From assembly GCA_964605775.1 (NCBI GenBank), contig CAZSDU010000007.1, forward strand, positions 1 to 64,000: 64,000 nucleotides of DNA, read 5' to 3'. A program made the position numbers and the translations under genes. Every line of letters begins with the position of its first letter. The stretch's first letter is position 1. Of the stretch, positions 1 to 8,418 are shown piece after piece. Under the pieces are notes generated by a model. The model made no database searches, was not told the DNA's origin, and saw only the letters and a program-made list of their open reading frames with translations. The DNA is from CAZSDU01 sp964605775. GTDB lineage: Bacteria > Bacteroidota > Bacteroidia > Bacteroidales > FEN-979.

Positions 1-1172
1 GGACACAGCCAGTGGTAGATACAGTTCTTACAGGGAAAAACTTTCGGACGAACCCGTTTCCAGCTAATCCCTAGCTGAAGTTCTTGAGCAATCATCTGGA
101 TTAAAGAAAAATGTTTCAGATCCCCCAGGGGAGGGTCGTTCATATTGGCAAACACACTGCCATCGGGCAGGACTGTCAATTTTCCGAAGTCATTTTCATT
201 GATTAATTTTCTTGAGAAGATCTGATTCTGATCTGGCTTTGAGGAAAATATATCCTCAGGGGTGAGAAAAACATTCTCTTCAAAAAATGCAAGATTCTTT
301 CCGTTAAAGTATGGCTTGAAGTAAGCCTTATCAAGTCGAAATTCCCGGATGATCTTGCTTGCCCTTTTCACATCCTCGTTTCTTTCGACAATGAAATTGA
401 ATTCCGGCTTCCGTCTGTTATTGCACTGAGCCATGATCTCCATGATCGCACGCAATGTTCTCTTTCCATAAGGCGGGTGCAGGATGAAGACAAGCCTGGA
501 TTGTTTATTCATCTGATGAGGAAATCCGGGATCACTACCGGGAACAAGGATGTGATAATAGATTGGAAAAGAACTATTGTCAAGGATTTCGGATTTGGAA
601 TTCCATTCAGGGATTTTCAGGAAATCACCACCCAACAGATTGATTTTTATATTTTTCAGCGGAGCCAGTTGATCAAAAATATTCCGGATCATACTGACTT
701 CCATGTACTCCGGCTGACTTTCAATGATTCCGGGATAGAGAAATTGCCGGATACCGTCTGCTAGAAAATGATCAGAGGAAAGTATATTGCTTAAATGCAG
801 ATTCAGCTCGTAAAGGTATTCTTTCAACCCTGGCTTTTTATTGATCAATCCGTATTTGATTACGGGTTCCGGAATCAGGTTTACGGGTTTTTTCTTCGAC
901 AAATTCACAGGGACGATCTCAATCATAAATGAATTCCGTAATTTCCGGATCATTTCTTTCACCGAGGGCTTTTTTAGTTCATTTTCTGTTATCAGGATTA
1001 CACGCGCGTTCACATGTTTGACAAGGTGACGGATCAGCTTCCCCGTTATGTTATCTGTGGCTATTTCGAGGGTGTTTTTTGACAGGGTATTATAAAAAAG
1101 CGCCTGATTCCCTTTGCATACAAGCTGTACAAAGGGTTCAAGGATGAGCCAGTAATCCGTTATCTCAAGCAT
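1..1172 (-). CDS. Pseudo-radical-SAM protein of a GG-Bacteroidales peptide system (3' end beyond window)
   Basis: Reading back from ATG at 1172 gives 390 open codons that run off the left edge, so the C-terminus is missing. The protein lacks the CxxxCxxC radical SAM cluster motif but has a SPASM-like Cys pattern near the cut: C381, C384 and C390 in PCKNCIYHWLC. It is preceded by a TVLPDGSVFANMNDPPLGD segment that resembles the SPASM region of peptide maturases. This combination matches, from memory, the family described as pseudo-rSAM protein, GG-Bacteroidales system (TIGR04150). Its start overlaps the end of the upstream maturase by 8 bp, so the two are probably translationally coupled. A role as partner or scaffold of the maturase is inferred; catalysis by radical SAM chemistry is unlikely without the cluster motif. 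Confidence 0.8.
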   Translation of the reverse strand, partial: MLEITDYWLILEPFVQLVCKGNQALFYNTLSKNTLEIATDNITGKLIRHLVKHVNARVILITENELKKPSVKEMIRKLRNSFMIEIVPVNLSKKKPVNLIPEPVIKYGLINKKPGLKEYLYELNLHLSNILSSDHFLADGIRQFLYPGIIESQPEYMEVSMIRNIFDQLAPLKNIKINLLGGDFLKIPEWNSKSEILDNSSFPIYYHILVPGSDPGFPHQMNKQSRLVFILHPPYGKRTLRAIMEIMAQCNNRRKPEFNFIVERNEDVKRASKIIREFRLDKAYFKPYFNGKNLAFFEENVFLTPEDIFSSKPDQNQIFSRKLINENDFGKLTVLPDGSVFANMNDPPLGDLKHFSLIQMIAQELQLGISWKRVRPKVFPCKNCIYHWLC

Positions 1173-2676
1173 TTAAACCTTTTTTGATTATTTTCAGGTA
1201 CATGGCGTAATTTGATTCACATTGGTTCATGTTTTGCGACAGATTATGGGAGAACGCTTTTTTACCGGTAAAAAAATCGCATTCCGGATGCTTGCTTTCA
1301 ATTCTTGTGTTGAAAATGCATTCTTTGCAATGATCGTGAATATAACATGCTTCGCAAAGCGGCCTGATCTTTTGATAATATTCATTATAATCTTTACTGA
1401 TCTTTTGACAATCAAGGCTCACTTTTTCTTTTTTAAACTGACCAAGTTCAAAAATCCTTGGGATATGTTCACAGGGAAGAATGCTCCCATCCGCGGTAAA
1501 ATAGACCCTTAATGAGAAAGGTAGACAGGTGGCTGTCGGAATATATTTCTTAATATCTTTTCGGGATTTCTTCATATAGATTAGTTGTCTGAAATCCTCA
1601 AAGTAAAATCCGGAATATTTTTCAACAACATCGGCCATTGATTTCAACTGAGGCAGATTCGTGAAAAGTGCATTCATCGTATCATTATCCAAAGGATCAT
1701 TCCGTTTTTCATGTAAAAATGTTTCCTGAAATTCCATGCTGTATTTCTCATTGAGATTCAGCGTATTGATGCTCGAAAGCTGGGGTGACTTCTGGTATCG
1801 CTCATGAAAAAAATGATATAGTGAGGCGTATGAATTTTTATTGTGGAGGACGGTCAGAAAAGAGATATGTTTCTTAAAGTAGTTCGGATAAAGTTTTTTT
1901 ATCTGATCGAGATTTTCAGTCACCTCTTTAAAAGAAGGCTTATTGTTTTTAAAGCGTCGGTATGTATTTCCTGTTTCATCCCCATCCAGGCTTACAGCCA
2001 CATCGAACTTGTATTTTTTCAGGAAGTCAATATGCTTTAAAAGCAGCAAACCGTTACTGGACATTGAAAACCTGAAGAGATACCCCTTTTTTGCATAAGG
2101 CTGCACAAAGCGAACCATTTCCTCAATGAACCCGAAATTTTTCAGGGGTTCCCCACCGTAAAAACTGAGGGTCAGTTCCTGCTGCAATTTTAAGGGGCGT
2201 TTGGAAAGAAGAAAAGTCAACAAGGACGTTGCATCCCTTATCCTGAACTCCCGCTGCCCTCTTTTTTTATTGACATAAAATTTGCTATAGGTACAGTATG
2301 TACAAGAAAGATTACAGTTCTCCGTGGTTTCAAAAATGATCTGCCTGACTTTTCCAAGGTTATCCTCAACCAGTCCGGGATGAATTTTTCCATGGAGATT
2401 TTTGGCCGGAACAGGTTTGAAGTATCCGTGTTTTTTAAGAAAATAAAATTTCTTTAATTGCGTCTTAATCTCCGAAATTTTAAAAGCGCCAAGCTCAGGA
2501 ATATTCCCCTTTTGTTTGATGGTTAATCGGTTTGGAAAATCCTTTAACCCTTGGTTCTTCCCATCAATCTCAAATAAAATGGGAATCAGGGGATGGCAGA
2601 TGATGATCTGGTTCCGGAAAGGACTGTATAAGTAATGGTTTTCATTAACTGTTTGAAAAATTACAGCATGTTTCAT
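1165..2676 (-). CDS. Radical SAM/SPASM peptide maturase, GG-Bacteroidales type
   Basis: A 503-residue protein with a canonical radical SAM cluster motif, CNLSCTYC (C121, C125, C128), followed by the glycine-rich SAM-contact segment SFYGGEPL. The C-terminal third has many cysteines (ATCLP, ILPCEH, PLCEACYIHDHCKECIF, HPECDF, about residues 380-480), the SPASM domain that binds auxiliary Fe-S clusters. About 110 residues precede the radical SAM core, as in ribosomal-peptide maturases that recognise a leader. It lies between a GG-leader precursor gene (upstream) and a pseudo-rSAM gene that overlaps its stop. It most probably modifies the core of the neighbouring precursor. Cxx-rich cores are often thioether-crosslinked, but the bond type here is not known. 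The ATG at 2676 is the only sensible start. Confidence 0.9.
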   Translation of the reverse strand: MKHAVIFQTVNENHYLYSPFRNQIIICHPLIPILFEIDGKNQGLKDFPNRLTIKQKGNIPELGAFKISEIKTQLKKFYFLKKHGYFKPVPAKNLHGKIHPGLVEDNLGKVRQIIFETTENCNLSCTYCTYSKFYVNKKRGQREFRIRDATSLLTFLLSKRPLKLQQELTLSFYGGEPLKNFGFIEEMVRFVQPYAKKGYLFRFSMSSNGLLLLKHIDFLKKYKFDVAVSLDGDETGNTYRRFKNNKPSFKEVTENLDQIKKLYPNYFKKHISFLTVLHNKNSYASLYHFFHERYQKSPQLSSINTLNLNEKYSMEFQETFLHEKRNDPLDNDTMNALFTNLPQLKSMADVVEKYSGFYFEDFRQLIYMKKSRKDIKKYIPTATCLPFSLRVYFTADGSILPCEHIPRIFELGQFKKEKVSLDCQKISKDYNEYYQKIRPLCEACYIHDHCKECIFNTRIESKHPECDFFTGKKAFSHNLSQNMNQCESNYAMYLKIIKKGLNA

Positions 2677-2748
2677 ACTTTGATTTTCCCGGAATCTTAG
2701 GCCGGGGAAAGCAGGAACAAAGTTATTTATTTTCAGAAAGGACGGGAA

Positions 2749-2964
2749 TTACAGATTTCCCGTTTTGTTTTGAACGGTAGCGCTGTTTTTATCATTGATG
2801 TTACAAACACACATTTGCGTTACAGGCCCACCCATTTCCCTTGTGGATACATAAGGATTATTCACTGTGCAAATACATTTTACATCGGTCCCGCCTTTGA
2901 TCTGAGCCATGATGTTTTTCTTGATTTCTGCTTTGTAGAGGTTGACTAAACTTAAAGTTTTCAT
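2749..2964 (-). CDS. Natural product precursor peptide, GG-Bacteroidales type
   Basis: A 71-residue peptide starting at ATG 2964. The first 25 residues form a leader, LSLVNLYKAEIKKN followed by IMAQIKGG, closely resembling the L-x-K-x-E-[LM]-x-x-I-K-GG leaders of TIGR04149-type precursors. After the double glycine comes a 46-residue core with two CxC motifs, CIC (C30, C32) and CVC (C52, C54). A second GG lies in the core just before the second CxC, so the core reads as two units of GG, 4-5 residues, C-[IV]-C-x-[VI]-N. The gene is 72 bp upstream of the maturase. An in-frame extension further upstream exists but has no leader-like content, so the internal ATG is chosen. No exporter or leader peptidase gene is seen to the right; they may lie beyond the left edge. 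Confidence 0.85.
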   Translation of the reverse strand: MKTLSLVNLYKAEIKKNIMAQIKGGTDVKCICTVNNPYVSTREMGGPVTQMCVCNINDKNSATVQNKTGNL

Positions 2965-3104
2965 TTTATTGAGTTTTGTTTTTTTGCCTACTCTGAATGC
3001 TTTTCGGCTTCCGCAATGGATGCCCCTATAGCAAAATATGTGCCATATTTTAATAGAATTGAATATCAATAAGATACATTTTTTTCTTAAAATTTTTCAT
3101 GAAA

Positions 3105-3150
3105 GAAGTGTCTAAAATTTTGACACTAGTGTCAAAATTTTAGACACTTC
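3105..3150. repeat. Perfect 46-bp palindrome built of two GTGTC-N9-GACAC units
   Basis: The two 23-bp halves (3105-3127 and 3128-3150) are exact reverse complements with no loop. Each half contains GTGTC, nine A/T bases and GACAC, so the element reads GTGTC-N9-GACAC-TA-GTGTC-N9-GACAC, with GAA and TTC flanks. It lies 140 bp upstream of the precursor start and 85 bp past the stop of the short gene at 3235. It could be a double operator for a dimeric regulator, a cruciform, or a hairpin ending the upstream transcript. The minus-strand 3' flank is only weakly T-rich, which argues against a classical terminator. The remaining 2965-3234 sequence is A/T-rich and shows no gene. Confidence 0.9.
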
Positions 3151-3234
3151 AAAAACCCGAAAAATGAAAAAAAAAGAAAAAAACGAAAGGTTTTTACTGA
3201 GAAGAAGGAGACGGACAGGGGAACACGTCCGGTA

Positions 3235-3498
3235 TTAATCTGTAATACAAATAATGCCTGATGGATTTTCTTTGAAGAGATTCAGGATTTCCTTTCCACC
3301 GGAGACGACTTTGGCCTCAGAAATTTCATCTTCTGAATCCGCAAATACCAGAGAAACCATATCAGCGATAGCATTCTGATCGGAGGAGTTGAACAGGTAA
3401 TCTGATTTGAAAGGAAGGATGGCAATGATTGTTTTCTTTTGAGCGAAGGAAGCTGACGTAACCCACAATACTAGGATGAAAATGAATACCTTTTTCAT
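3235..3498 (-). CDS. Short secreted protein of unknown function, possibly truncated
   Basis: An 87-residue product with a clear Sec signal peptide (MKKVFIFILVLW...ASFAQ, cut after about residue 19). The mature part begins KKTIIAILPFKSDY, resembling the first strand of longer periplasmic or outer-membrane proteins (an [IV]A[IV]LPF opening is common in CsgG-like proteins), but it stops after about 65 residues. The end, SGIICITD then stop, looks abrupt. The region beyond the stop has no clear continuation and holds the large palindrome. It starts 10 bp after the stop of the BatA-type gene and is probably co-transcribed with it. It may be a genuine small protein or the remnant of a longer gene; the sequence does not decide. 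Confidence 0.5.
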   Translation of the reverse strand: MKKVFIFILVLWVTSASFAQKKTIIAILPFKSDYLFNSSDQNAIADMVSLVFADSEDEISEAKVVSGGKEILNLFKENPSGIICITD

Positions 3499-3508
3499 AG
3501 CTATGATG

Positions 3509-5578
3509 TTAGCGTTTGATCAAACGTATTATCAGTATTTCTGAGATGATGAATACCAAGCTTAAAATTATAAAATATTTCCATAATGGAGTTCCTTCAT
3601 TGATTTTTTGAAGCTGTAGAGACAGAGATGGCTTCTTTTCATCAAGCAGATAGACCAATTTCGACGGGAATCTTTTCATTTGTTCCCGAATATCCTCAAG
3701 TGTAAAGCATTTCAGATCAGATTCCCGGCGATCATAATTAAAGGCCAGTCCGGTAATTAATTTTTTTCCTTCCAATACGGAGTACCAGCCTGCTTCCTTG
3801 ATCTGATCATGTGGAAAGATAAATATTTTTGAACCAAAATATTTGATTTCCGGTATCATTTCAAAGTCATCTTTGGATTTTTTTATGCTGATCAGTTTTT
3901 TTTCATCCAGGGTGTCAACCGGGATTTCTATCTTTGGTTCCTCTCCGATTAGGTAAAAAATTTCAGGGGATGAAACACACATCAAGGCTATTTTATACAG
4001 TACAGGTAAGAAAAGGAGGTGTTTCGGGAAGTTGGTCCATTGTTCATGGAAGGGTGATGAAAAAAGGTAAATGTTTCCTTTTCCTACTGAGCCCGAAGTT
4101 AGGAAGGGGTGTCCATACTGAAGCCTGATCAGAACTTCCTGGTTGCTTCTCTGGGTATTGCTGAGTGTATAGTGATTAAATACTGTTGGATAATCGAGAT
4201 TTCCCTGAAGTTTAATTTTTCCTGAAGTGTTATTTTCAAAAATATCCTTGAAAAGATCGCTTTCCAATGCCATTTCAGAGATCAGCTGCCGGATGGTATC
4301 CTGTTTTACGAAATAGGGCATATTCATGGAGGACAAAAATATTCGGTAGGTCTCGGATATCAATTTTTCTGGAGGAAGAATGAGGAGATTTCCCCCTTCT
4401 GAAAGATATCTTTCTAGCTCTTGCATTAAACCTGAGGATAATTCTTGCGGTCCATTCAGTATGACCAGTGAGAATTCAGGCAGAGACCCATAATTGATCT
4501 TCTTATCGGAAGTGGTCACGTAATAAAAGGAAGAATCCAAACCGAATACCATGTTCATGTATGGGTTGTCATTTTTCCCATTAATGGCCAGGACGTGAAT
4601 TAGGGGGAGGATGGGATAAGAAAAATAGAAATGATCATCGAAGGTAACAGGATAATCCATCAGTTCAAGCACTCCGTTCTGAATGCCTCCAGAATTTTCG
4701 GTGAATGGAACAATGAGTTCAGTCGTTGACCTGGGTGGCGCTGAAAAACTGGCAAGGGCTTTTTGCACCTCATTGATTTTAAGTTTTACCGGAATTTTCT
4801 CAAGGTTTTCATCCGAAGCATTCCTTATCTTAACTTTCAGTCTGACCGGTTGATTGGGTTGGTGAACAGGAGATTCAAAGGAAAGGGTATCGATATACAG
4901 GTTATTTCTTTTTTGCGGACTAAGGGGATAAAGGAACCAGAACACAGAGGAATCAGTTTTGATGTCATGGAAGTTGGCAAACCGGCTTTGAAAATCAGAG
5001 AGGATGAAAGCGTCATGGTTTTTGAGTAAGGAGGAAGAGAACATTTCTTTCTGACGAGCCATGATATCTGATAATTTCCGGAAAACTGGGGAAGGCTGTA
5101 TTTCTTCCACCATTTTTTTGAATTCTTCTTTTGTGCAGAAGTGTTGGTGTTTCCCTTCGAAATCATTAGTGAGTAACTGAAAGACATCTGATTCCTGGTA
5201 AGTAGTCAGAATTTCGAGGGCTTTCAACTTGGCTAAATCCAACAATTTTCCATTGGCAGAAAGTGCTTCCATGGAAAATGTATTGTCGATATAGATGCTG
5301 ACCGCCTTGCTTCCTGTATTTTTTTTTCCCGACAAGCCAGATGGAAGATAGGGTTGGGCAAAAGCCATCACCATGGCGGCAATCATCAGGAGACGAGAGA
5401 CTAAAAGCAAGTATTGTTTTAGTTCTGACTGCCTCTTCGTTTCTTGATGGATTTCGATCAGAAACCTGACATTGGTAAAATAGATTTTTTTATATTTTCT
5501 GAAGTTAAAAAGATGAATGAGGATAGGAATGGTCAGGGAAAAAAATGCGAACAGAAAGGAAGGGTGAACAAAATGCAT
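3509..5578 (-). CDS. BatA-domain membrane protein with degenerate von Willebrand A region
   Basis: A 689-residue protein. The N-terminus (HPSFLFAFFSLTIPILIHLFNFRKYKK, then YLLLVSRLLMIAAMVMAFAQP, about residues 4-78) is the two-anchor domain of BatA/aerotolerance-type proteins common in Bacteroidota. It is followed by a VWA-like segment with IYIDNTFSM in place of a full DxSxS metal site, so metal binding is doubtful. The middle resembles a glutamine-amidotransferase-like domain, and a final membrane helix (YFIILSLVFIISEILIIRLIKR) closes the protein, placing most of it in the periplasm. An upstream TTG at 5584 is in frame, but ATG at 5578 gives the usual family N-terminus and is preferred. MoxR and other Bat genes are not adjacent; DUF58 and DUF4159 genes often linked to this family lie elsewhere in the window. 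Confidence 0.8.
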   Translation of the reverse strand: MHFVHPSFLFAFFSLTIPILIHLFNFRKYKKIYFTNVRFLIEIHQETKRQSELKQYLLLVSRLLMIAAMVMAFAQPYLPSGLSGKKNTGSKAVSIYIDNTFSMEALSANGKLLDLAKLKALEILTTYQESDVFQLLTNDFEGKHQHFCTKEEFKKMVEEIQPSPVFRKLSDIMARQKEMFSSSLLKNHDAFILSDFQSRFANFHDIKTDSSVFWFLYPLSPQKRNNLYIDTLSFESPVHQPNQPVRLKVKIRNASDENLEKIPVKLKINEVQKALASFSAPPRSTTELIVPFTENSGGIQNGVLELMDYPVTFDDHFYFSYPILPLIHVLAINGKNDNPYMNMVFGLDSSFYYVTTSDKKINYGSLPEFSLVILNGPQELSSGLMQELERYLSEGGNLLILPPEKLISETYRIFLSSMNMPYFVKQDTIRQLISEMALESDLFKDIFENNTSGKIKLQGNLDYPTVFNHYTLSNTQRSNQEVLIRLQYGHPFLTSGSVGKGNIYLFSSPFHEQWTNFPKHLLFLPVLYKIALMCVSSPEIFYLIGEEPKIEIPVDTLDEKKLISIKKSKDDFEMIPEIKYFGSKIFIFPHDQIKEAGWYSVLEGKKLITGLAFNYDRRESDLKCFTLEDIREQMKRFPSKLVYLLDEKKPSLSLQLQKINEGTPLWKYFIILSLVFIISEILIIRLIKR

Positions 5579-5601
5579 GATCAAAGATAAATATTATCAA
5601 A

Positions 5602-5630
5602 GAAAAAGGCGGTTTTCAGGCCGCCTTTTC
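5602..5630 (-). terminator. Rho-independent terminator after gdhA
   Basis: On the minus strand GGCGG, an 8-nt loop and CCGCC are followed by TTTTTC and further Ts. Flanking A and T runs lengthen the stem, so the hairpin could also work for plus-strand transcripts. It lies 18 bp past the gdhA stop and separates it from the BatA-type gene. Confidence 0.85.
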
Positions 5631-5647
5631 TTTTATGAAATGAATTA

Positions 5648-6985
5648 TTAAATCACGCCCTGATCGAGCATGGCGTTGGCAACTTTCAGGAATCCGGCGA
5701 CATTGGCTCCCTTGACATAGTTAACATAGCCGGTCTTGTCTTTTCCGTACTTCACGCAGGAATTATGGATACTGCACATGATCTGGTGAAGGCGTTCGTC
5801 GACTTCTTTCATGGGCCAGCTAAGTTTCATTGAATTTTGCGACATCTCAAGTCCGGAAGTGGCAACGCCACCAGCATTGACAGCTTTTCCGGGAGCGAAA
5901 AGGATTTTATTTTCAAGAAATGATTCAATGGCTTCAGGCGTACTTGGCATATTAGCCCCTTCAGCGACACAGATCACCCCATTTTTAATCAGGTTCTGTG
6001 CATCTTCCTTCCCTAATTCATTTTGTGTGGCACAGGGCAGGGCGATATCGCATTTCACTTCCCACGGGCGTTTACCCTGGTGGAACTGGGCATTCGGGAA
6101 TTCATAGGAATAGGGTTTCACGATATCCTGGTTGGAAGCACGGAGTTCGAGCATATATTCGATCTTTTCTCCGGAAATTCCGTCAGGATCATAGATATAT
6201 CCATCGGGACCAGAAATGGTTACTACTTTGGCACCCAGTTCGGTAGCTTTCTGGGCAGCACCCCAGGCTACATTACCGAAACCTGAGATGGCAACGACTT
6301 TATCCTTAAAGGTTTCGTTCTTCGTGGCCAGCATTTCCTTGGCAAAGTACACGGCACCGAAACCCGTAGCTTCGGGACGTATGAGACTTCCACCCCAGCT
6401 GAGGCCTTTCCCGGTCAGCACACCAGTATTTTCACGGGCAAGTTTCTTATACATTCCATAAAGGAATCCGATTTCTCTTCCACCGACTCCGATGTCACCG
6501 GCAGGAACATCTGTTTCAGGTCCGATGAGTTTCCAGAGTTCAAGCATGAAATTCTGACAGAACCTCATGATTTCAGCATTTGATTTTCCTTTGGGATCAA
6601 AATCGGAACCTCCTTTTGCGCCACCCATGGGTAAGGTTGTCAGACTGTTTTTGAAAATCTGTTCAAATCCCAGGAATTTAAGAATACTCAGGTTCACGCT
6701 GGGGTGAAAACGCAATCCGCCTTTATAAGGTCCAATGGCGTTGTTGAATTGAACGCGGTAGCCCCTGTTAACCTGGACTTTTCCGTTATCATCCACCCAG
6801 CAAACCTTGAAAGTCAGCACCCGGTCGGGTTCGACAATGCGTTCGATGATGTTGGCTGATTCGAATTGAGGGTTTTCATTGTAGACCTCTTCAATGGACT
6901 CCAATACTTCCCTAACCGCCTGTAAATACTCTACTTCACCCGGATTCTTTTTCTCCAGGTCGTTCATGATTTTCTCTAGGTTCAT
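5648..6985 (-). CDS. gdhA: NADP-type glutamate dehydrogenase
   Basis: A 445-residue hexameric-type glutamate dehydrogenase, linking 2-oxoglutarate and ammonium to glutamate in the cytosol. The substrate domain shows GPYKGGLRFHPSVN (K88) and PMGGAKGGSDFDPKGKS with the catalytic lysine K124, then GPETDVPAGDIGVGGREIG. The nucleotide-binding domain carries GFGNVAWG (GxGxxA/G fingerprint). Length and N-terminus match the NADP-dependent subclass of about 445-450 residues. The gene stands alone, with a strong promoter 78 bp upstream and a hairpin terminator downstream. Cofactor preference is inferred from similarity to GdhA, not from a decisive residue. Confidence 0.95.
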   Translation of the reverse strand: MNLEKIMNDLEKKNPGEVEYLQAVREVLESIEEVYNENPQFESANIIERIVEPDRVLTFKVCWVDDNGKVQVNRGYRVQFNNAIGPYKGGLRFHPSVNLSILKFLGFEQIFKNSLTTLPMGGAKGGSDFDPKGKSNAEIMRFCQNFMLELWKLIGPETDVPAGDIGVGGREIGFLYGMYKKLARENTGVLTGKGLSWGGSLIRPEATGFGAVYFAKEMLATKNETFKDKVVAISGFGNVAWGAAQKATELGAKVVTISGPDGYIYDPDGISGEKIEYMLELRASNQDIVKPYSYEFPNAQFHQGKRPWEVKCDIALPCATQNELGKEDAQNLIKNGVICVAEGANMPSTPEAIESFLENKILFAPGKAVNAGGVATSGLEMSQNSMKLSWPMKEVDERLHQIMCSIHNSCVKYGKDKTGYVNYVKGANVAGFLKVANAMLDQGVI

Positions 6986-7062
6986 GTTGATTCAGTTTTG
7001 TAAGTTACTAAAATACTGTGATAGATAATGATTGAATATTTTTTCAGCTCCGTAATAAAGTG

Positions 7063-7093
7063 CAAAATTATTTTATTATGGGCAATATCCAAA
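7063..7093 (-). promoter_or_regulatory. gdhA promoter (Bacteroidota type)
   Basis: On the minus strand a TTTG -33 element (7090-7093) is separated by 19 bp from TAATTTTG (7063-7070), matching TAnnTTTG. Transcription would start near 7056, leaving a leader of about 70 nt before the gdhA ATG. Confidence 0.7.
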
Positions 7094-7134
7094 GGAAAAC
7101 GCTTAATTTTTCTTATGAATTGATGATTTCCGGA

Positions 7135-8418
7135 TTAGAATTTCGATTCTCCCTTGACAATGACAAAATCCCCTGAATAATTGATAAAGCCTTCAATCCA
7201 TTTTTTATCGATGGGGGCGATACAATGCGACAATCCGCTGTTAAACGGTTTCAACATCTTGTATATGATCCCGACGTTATTTACATAACCTTTAAGCACA
7301 GGAGTCCCGTCAGGTTTTATGGAGCCGCAGGAATACCCATATCCTTCTGAGTAAACCATGATGCCATTGTCCGGTGGTGCTATCAGACCAAACTCCTTCA
7401 CAGGTAAGTCCCTGATTTTATCGCCTGATTTATCGATGACAATCGGGTAGTTTTTTGACCATTCCAGGACAAATGCCATACCCTGGTAAAACGGGAAAGC
7501 ATCCGCGAATTTGGTGTCGATCACCAATTGGCCGCCTGTATTCATATATCCTTTCAGATTATCGGCTGATGTGACCAGGATCATGCCATCGGATACATTT
7601 CCGGGTTTATTCGAGAATATATAATCGATGACTACTTTCCCGGTTTTATCAATGAACCCCCATTTCATTTCATTGGTGGAGGTCTTCTTTTGAACAGCAG
7701 CCAGGCCTTCAGAAAAATTCTCTGCTTCGGTGAACTGCGGAAGGATTTTGATCATTCCTTTCCGGTCGATAAATCCATATAGTCTTTTACCGAAGTCATA
7801 ATAGGCTGCAAGCCCGTCACGAAAGGGTCTGACCTGCTTTATGGAAACGAATGTTTCCTGGTTCCCGGAGATACCCGGATAGATCGGTATACCCTTGGTG
7901 TCTATATAGATGAATTTTCTTGTTTTCGTATTGACCATGGCATAGCCATCTACAAAAGGAGTGCCATCAATATAATTTGGATTGTTGATGACATCTTTGC
8001 CTTTTTTATCAATGTACCTTAATGCTTTATAGCCTTTATTTGAATAGTTAAGCATACAAAGTCCAGAGGAAAAAAAAGGATATTCGTAATTGATGTTGTA
8101 GAAATCTAACACAAAGTCGATCACCTGATTGCCGGCGGTATCAATAAAACCCCATTTATCTCCTTTTTTCACTGCACATAAACCCTCATGGAAATCGCCG
8201 AAAATGTCGGCTATAACTATTTTTGCCTTGGCCATGCTTGGACGCTTCACTTCTTGTGTTTCCTTCGGGGAAGATGGGGATGTCTTTTTCTGGACAACCG
8301 TTGTCGGGGTTGTCGTTTTGGCTGGTACTGACCATTCCACAGGGGTTTCCCAAGCATGAATGATGTATGATCCTGTAATCAACAGGCTTAACATGAAAAG
8401 AAAATAAGTTGTTTTCAT
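7135..8418 (-). CDS. Secreted WG-repeat protein
   Basis: A 427-residue protein with a signal peptide (MKTTYFLFMLSLLITGSYIIHAWE) and a Thr/Ser/Pro/Lys-rich linker up to about residue 60. The rest is WG/KWG-type repeats: WGFID-x-x-G or variants (FIDTAGNQVI, YIDKKGKDVI, YIDTKGIPI, GFIDRKGMIKI, WGFIDKTGKVVI, YMNTGGQLVI), each after a GL/GM-[AC] turn. At least seven are visible. Such repeats are thought to form a beta-propeller or solenoid; no enzymatic motif is seen. The ATG overlaps the stop of the MORN-type lipoprotein gene by 4 bp (ATGA), making it the last gene of a marC-lipoprotein-WG operon. Location is probably periplasm or outer face; function unknown. Confidence 0.8.
   Translation of the reverse strand: MKTTYFLFMLSLLITGSYIIHAWETPVEWSVPAKTTTPTTVVQKKTSPSSPKETQEVKRPSMAKAKIVIADIFGDFHEGLCAVKKGDKWGFIDTAGNQVIDFVLDFYNINYEYPFFSSGLCMLNYSNKGYKALRYIDKKGKDVINNPNYIDGTPFVDGYAMVNTKTRKFIYIDTKGIPIYPGISGNQETFVSIKQVRPFRDGLAAYYDFGKRLYGFIDRKGMIKILPQFTEAENFSEGLAAVQKKTSTNEMKWGFIDKTGKVVIDYIFSNKPGNVSDGMILVTSADNLKGYMNTGGQLVIDTKFADAFPFYQGMAFVLEWSKNYPIVIDKSGDKIRDLPVKEFGLIAPPDNGIMVYSEGYGYSCGSIKPDGTPVLKGYVNNVGIIYKMLKPFNSGLSHCIAPIDKKWIEGFINYSGDFVIVKGESKF

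Noticed and set aside
477..1029. Open frames on the plus strand opposite the pseudo-rSAM gene
   Set aside because: They lie wholly inside the strongly supported minus-strand frame and have no recognisable content.
3105..3150. Palindrome as a standard Rho-independent terminator
   Set aside because: The stem is A/T-rich, has no proper loop, and lacks a clear T run on either side; not impossible but poor.
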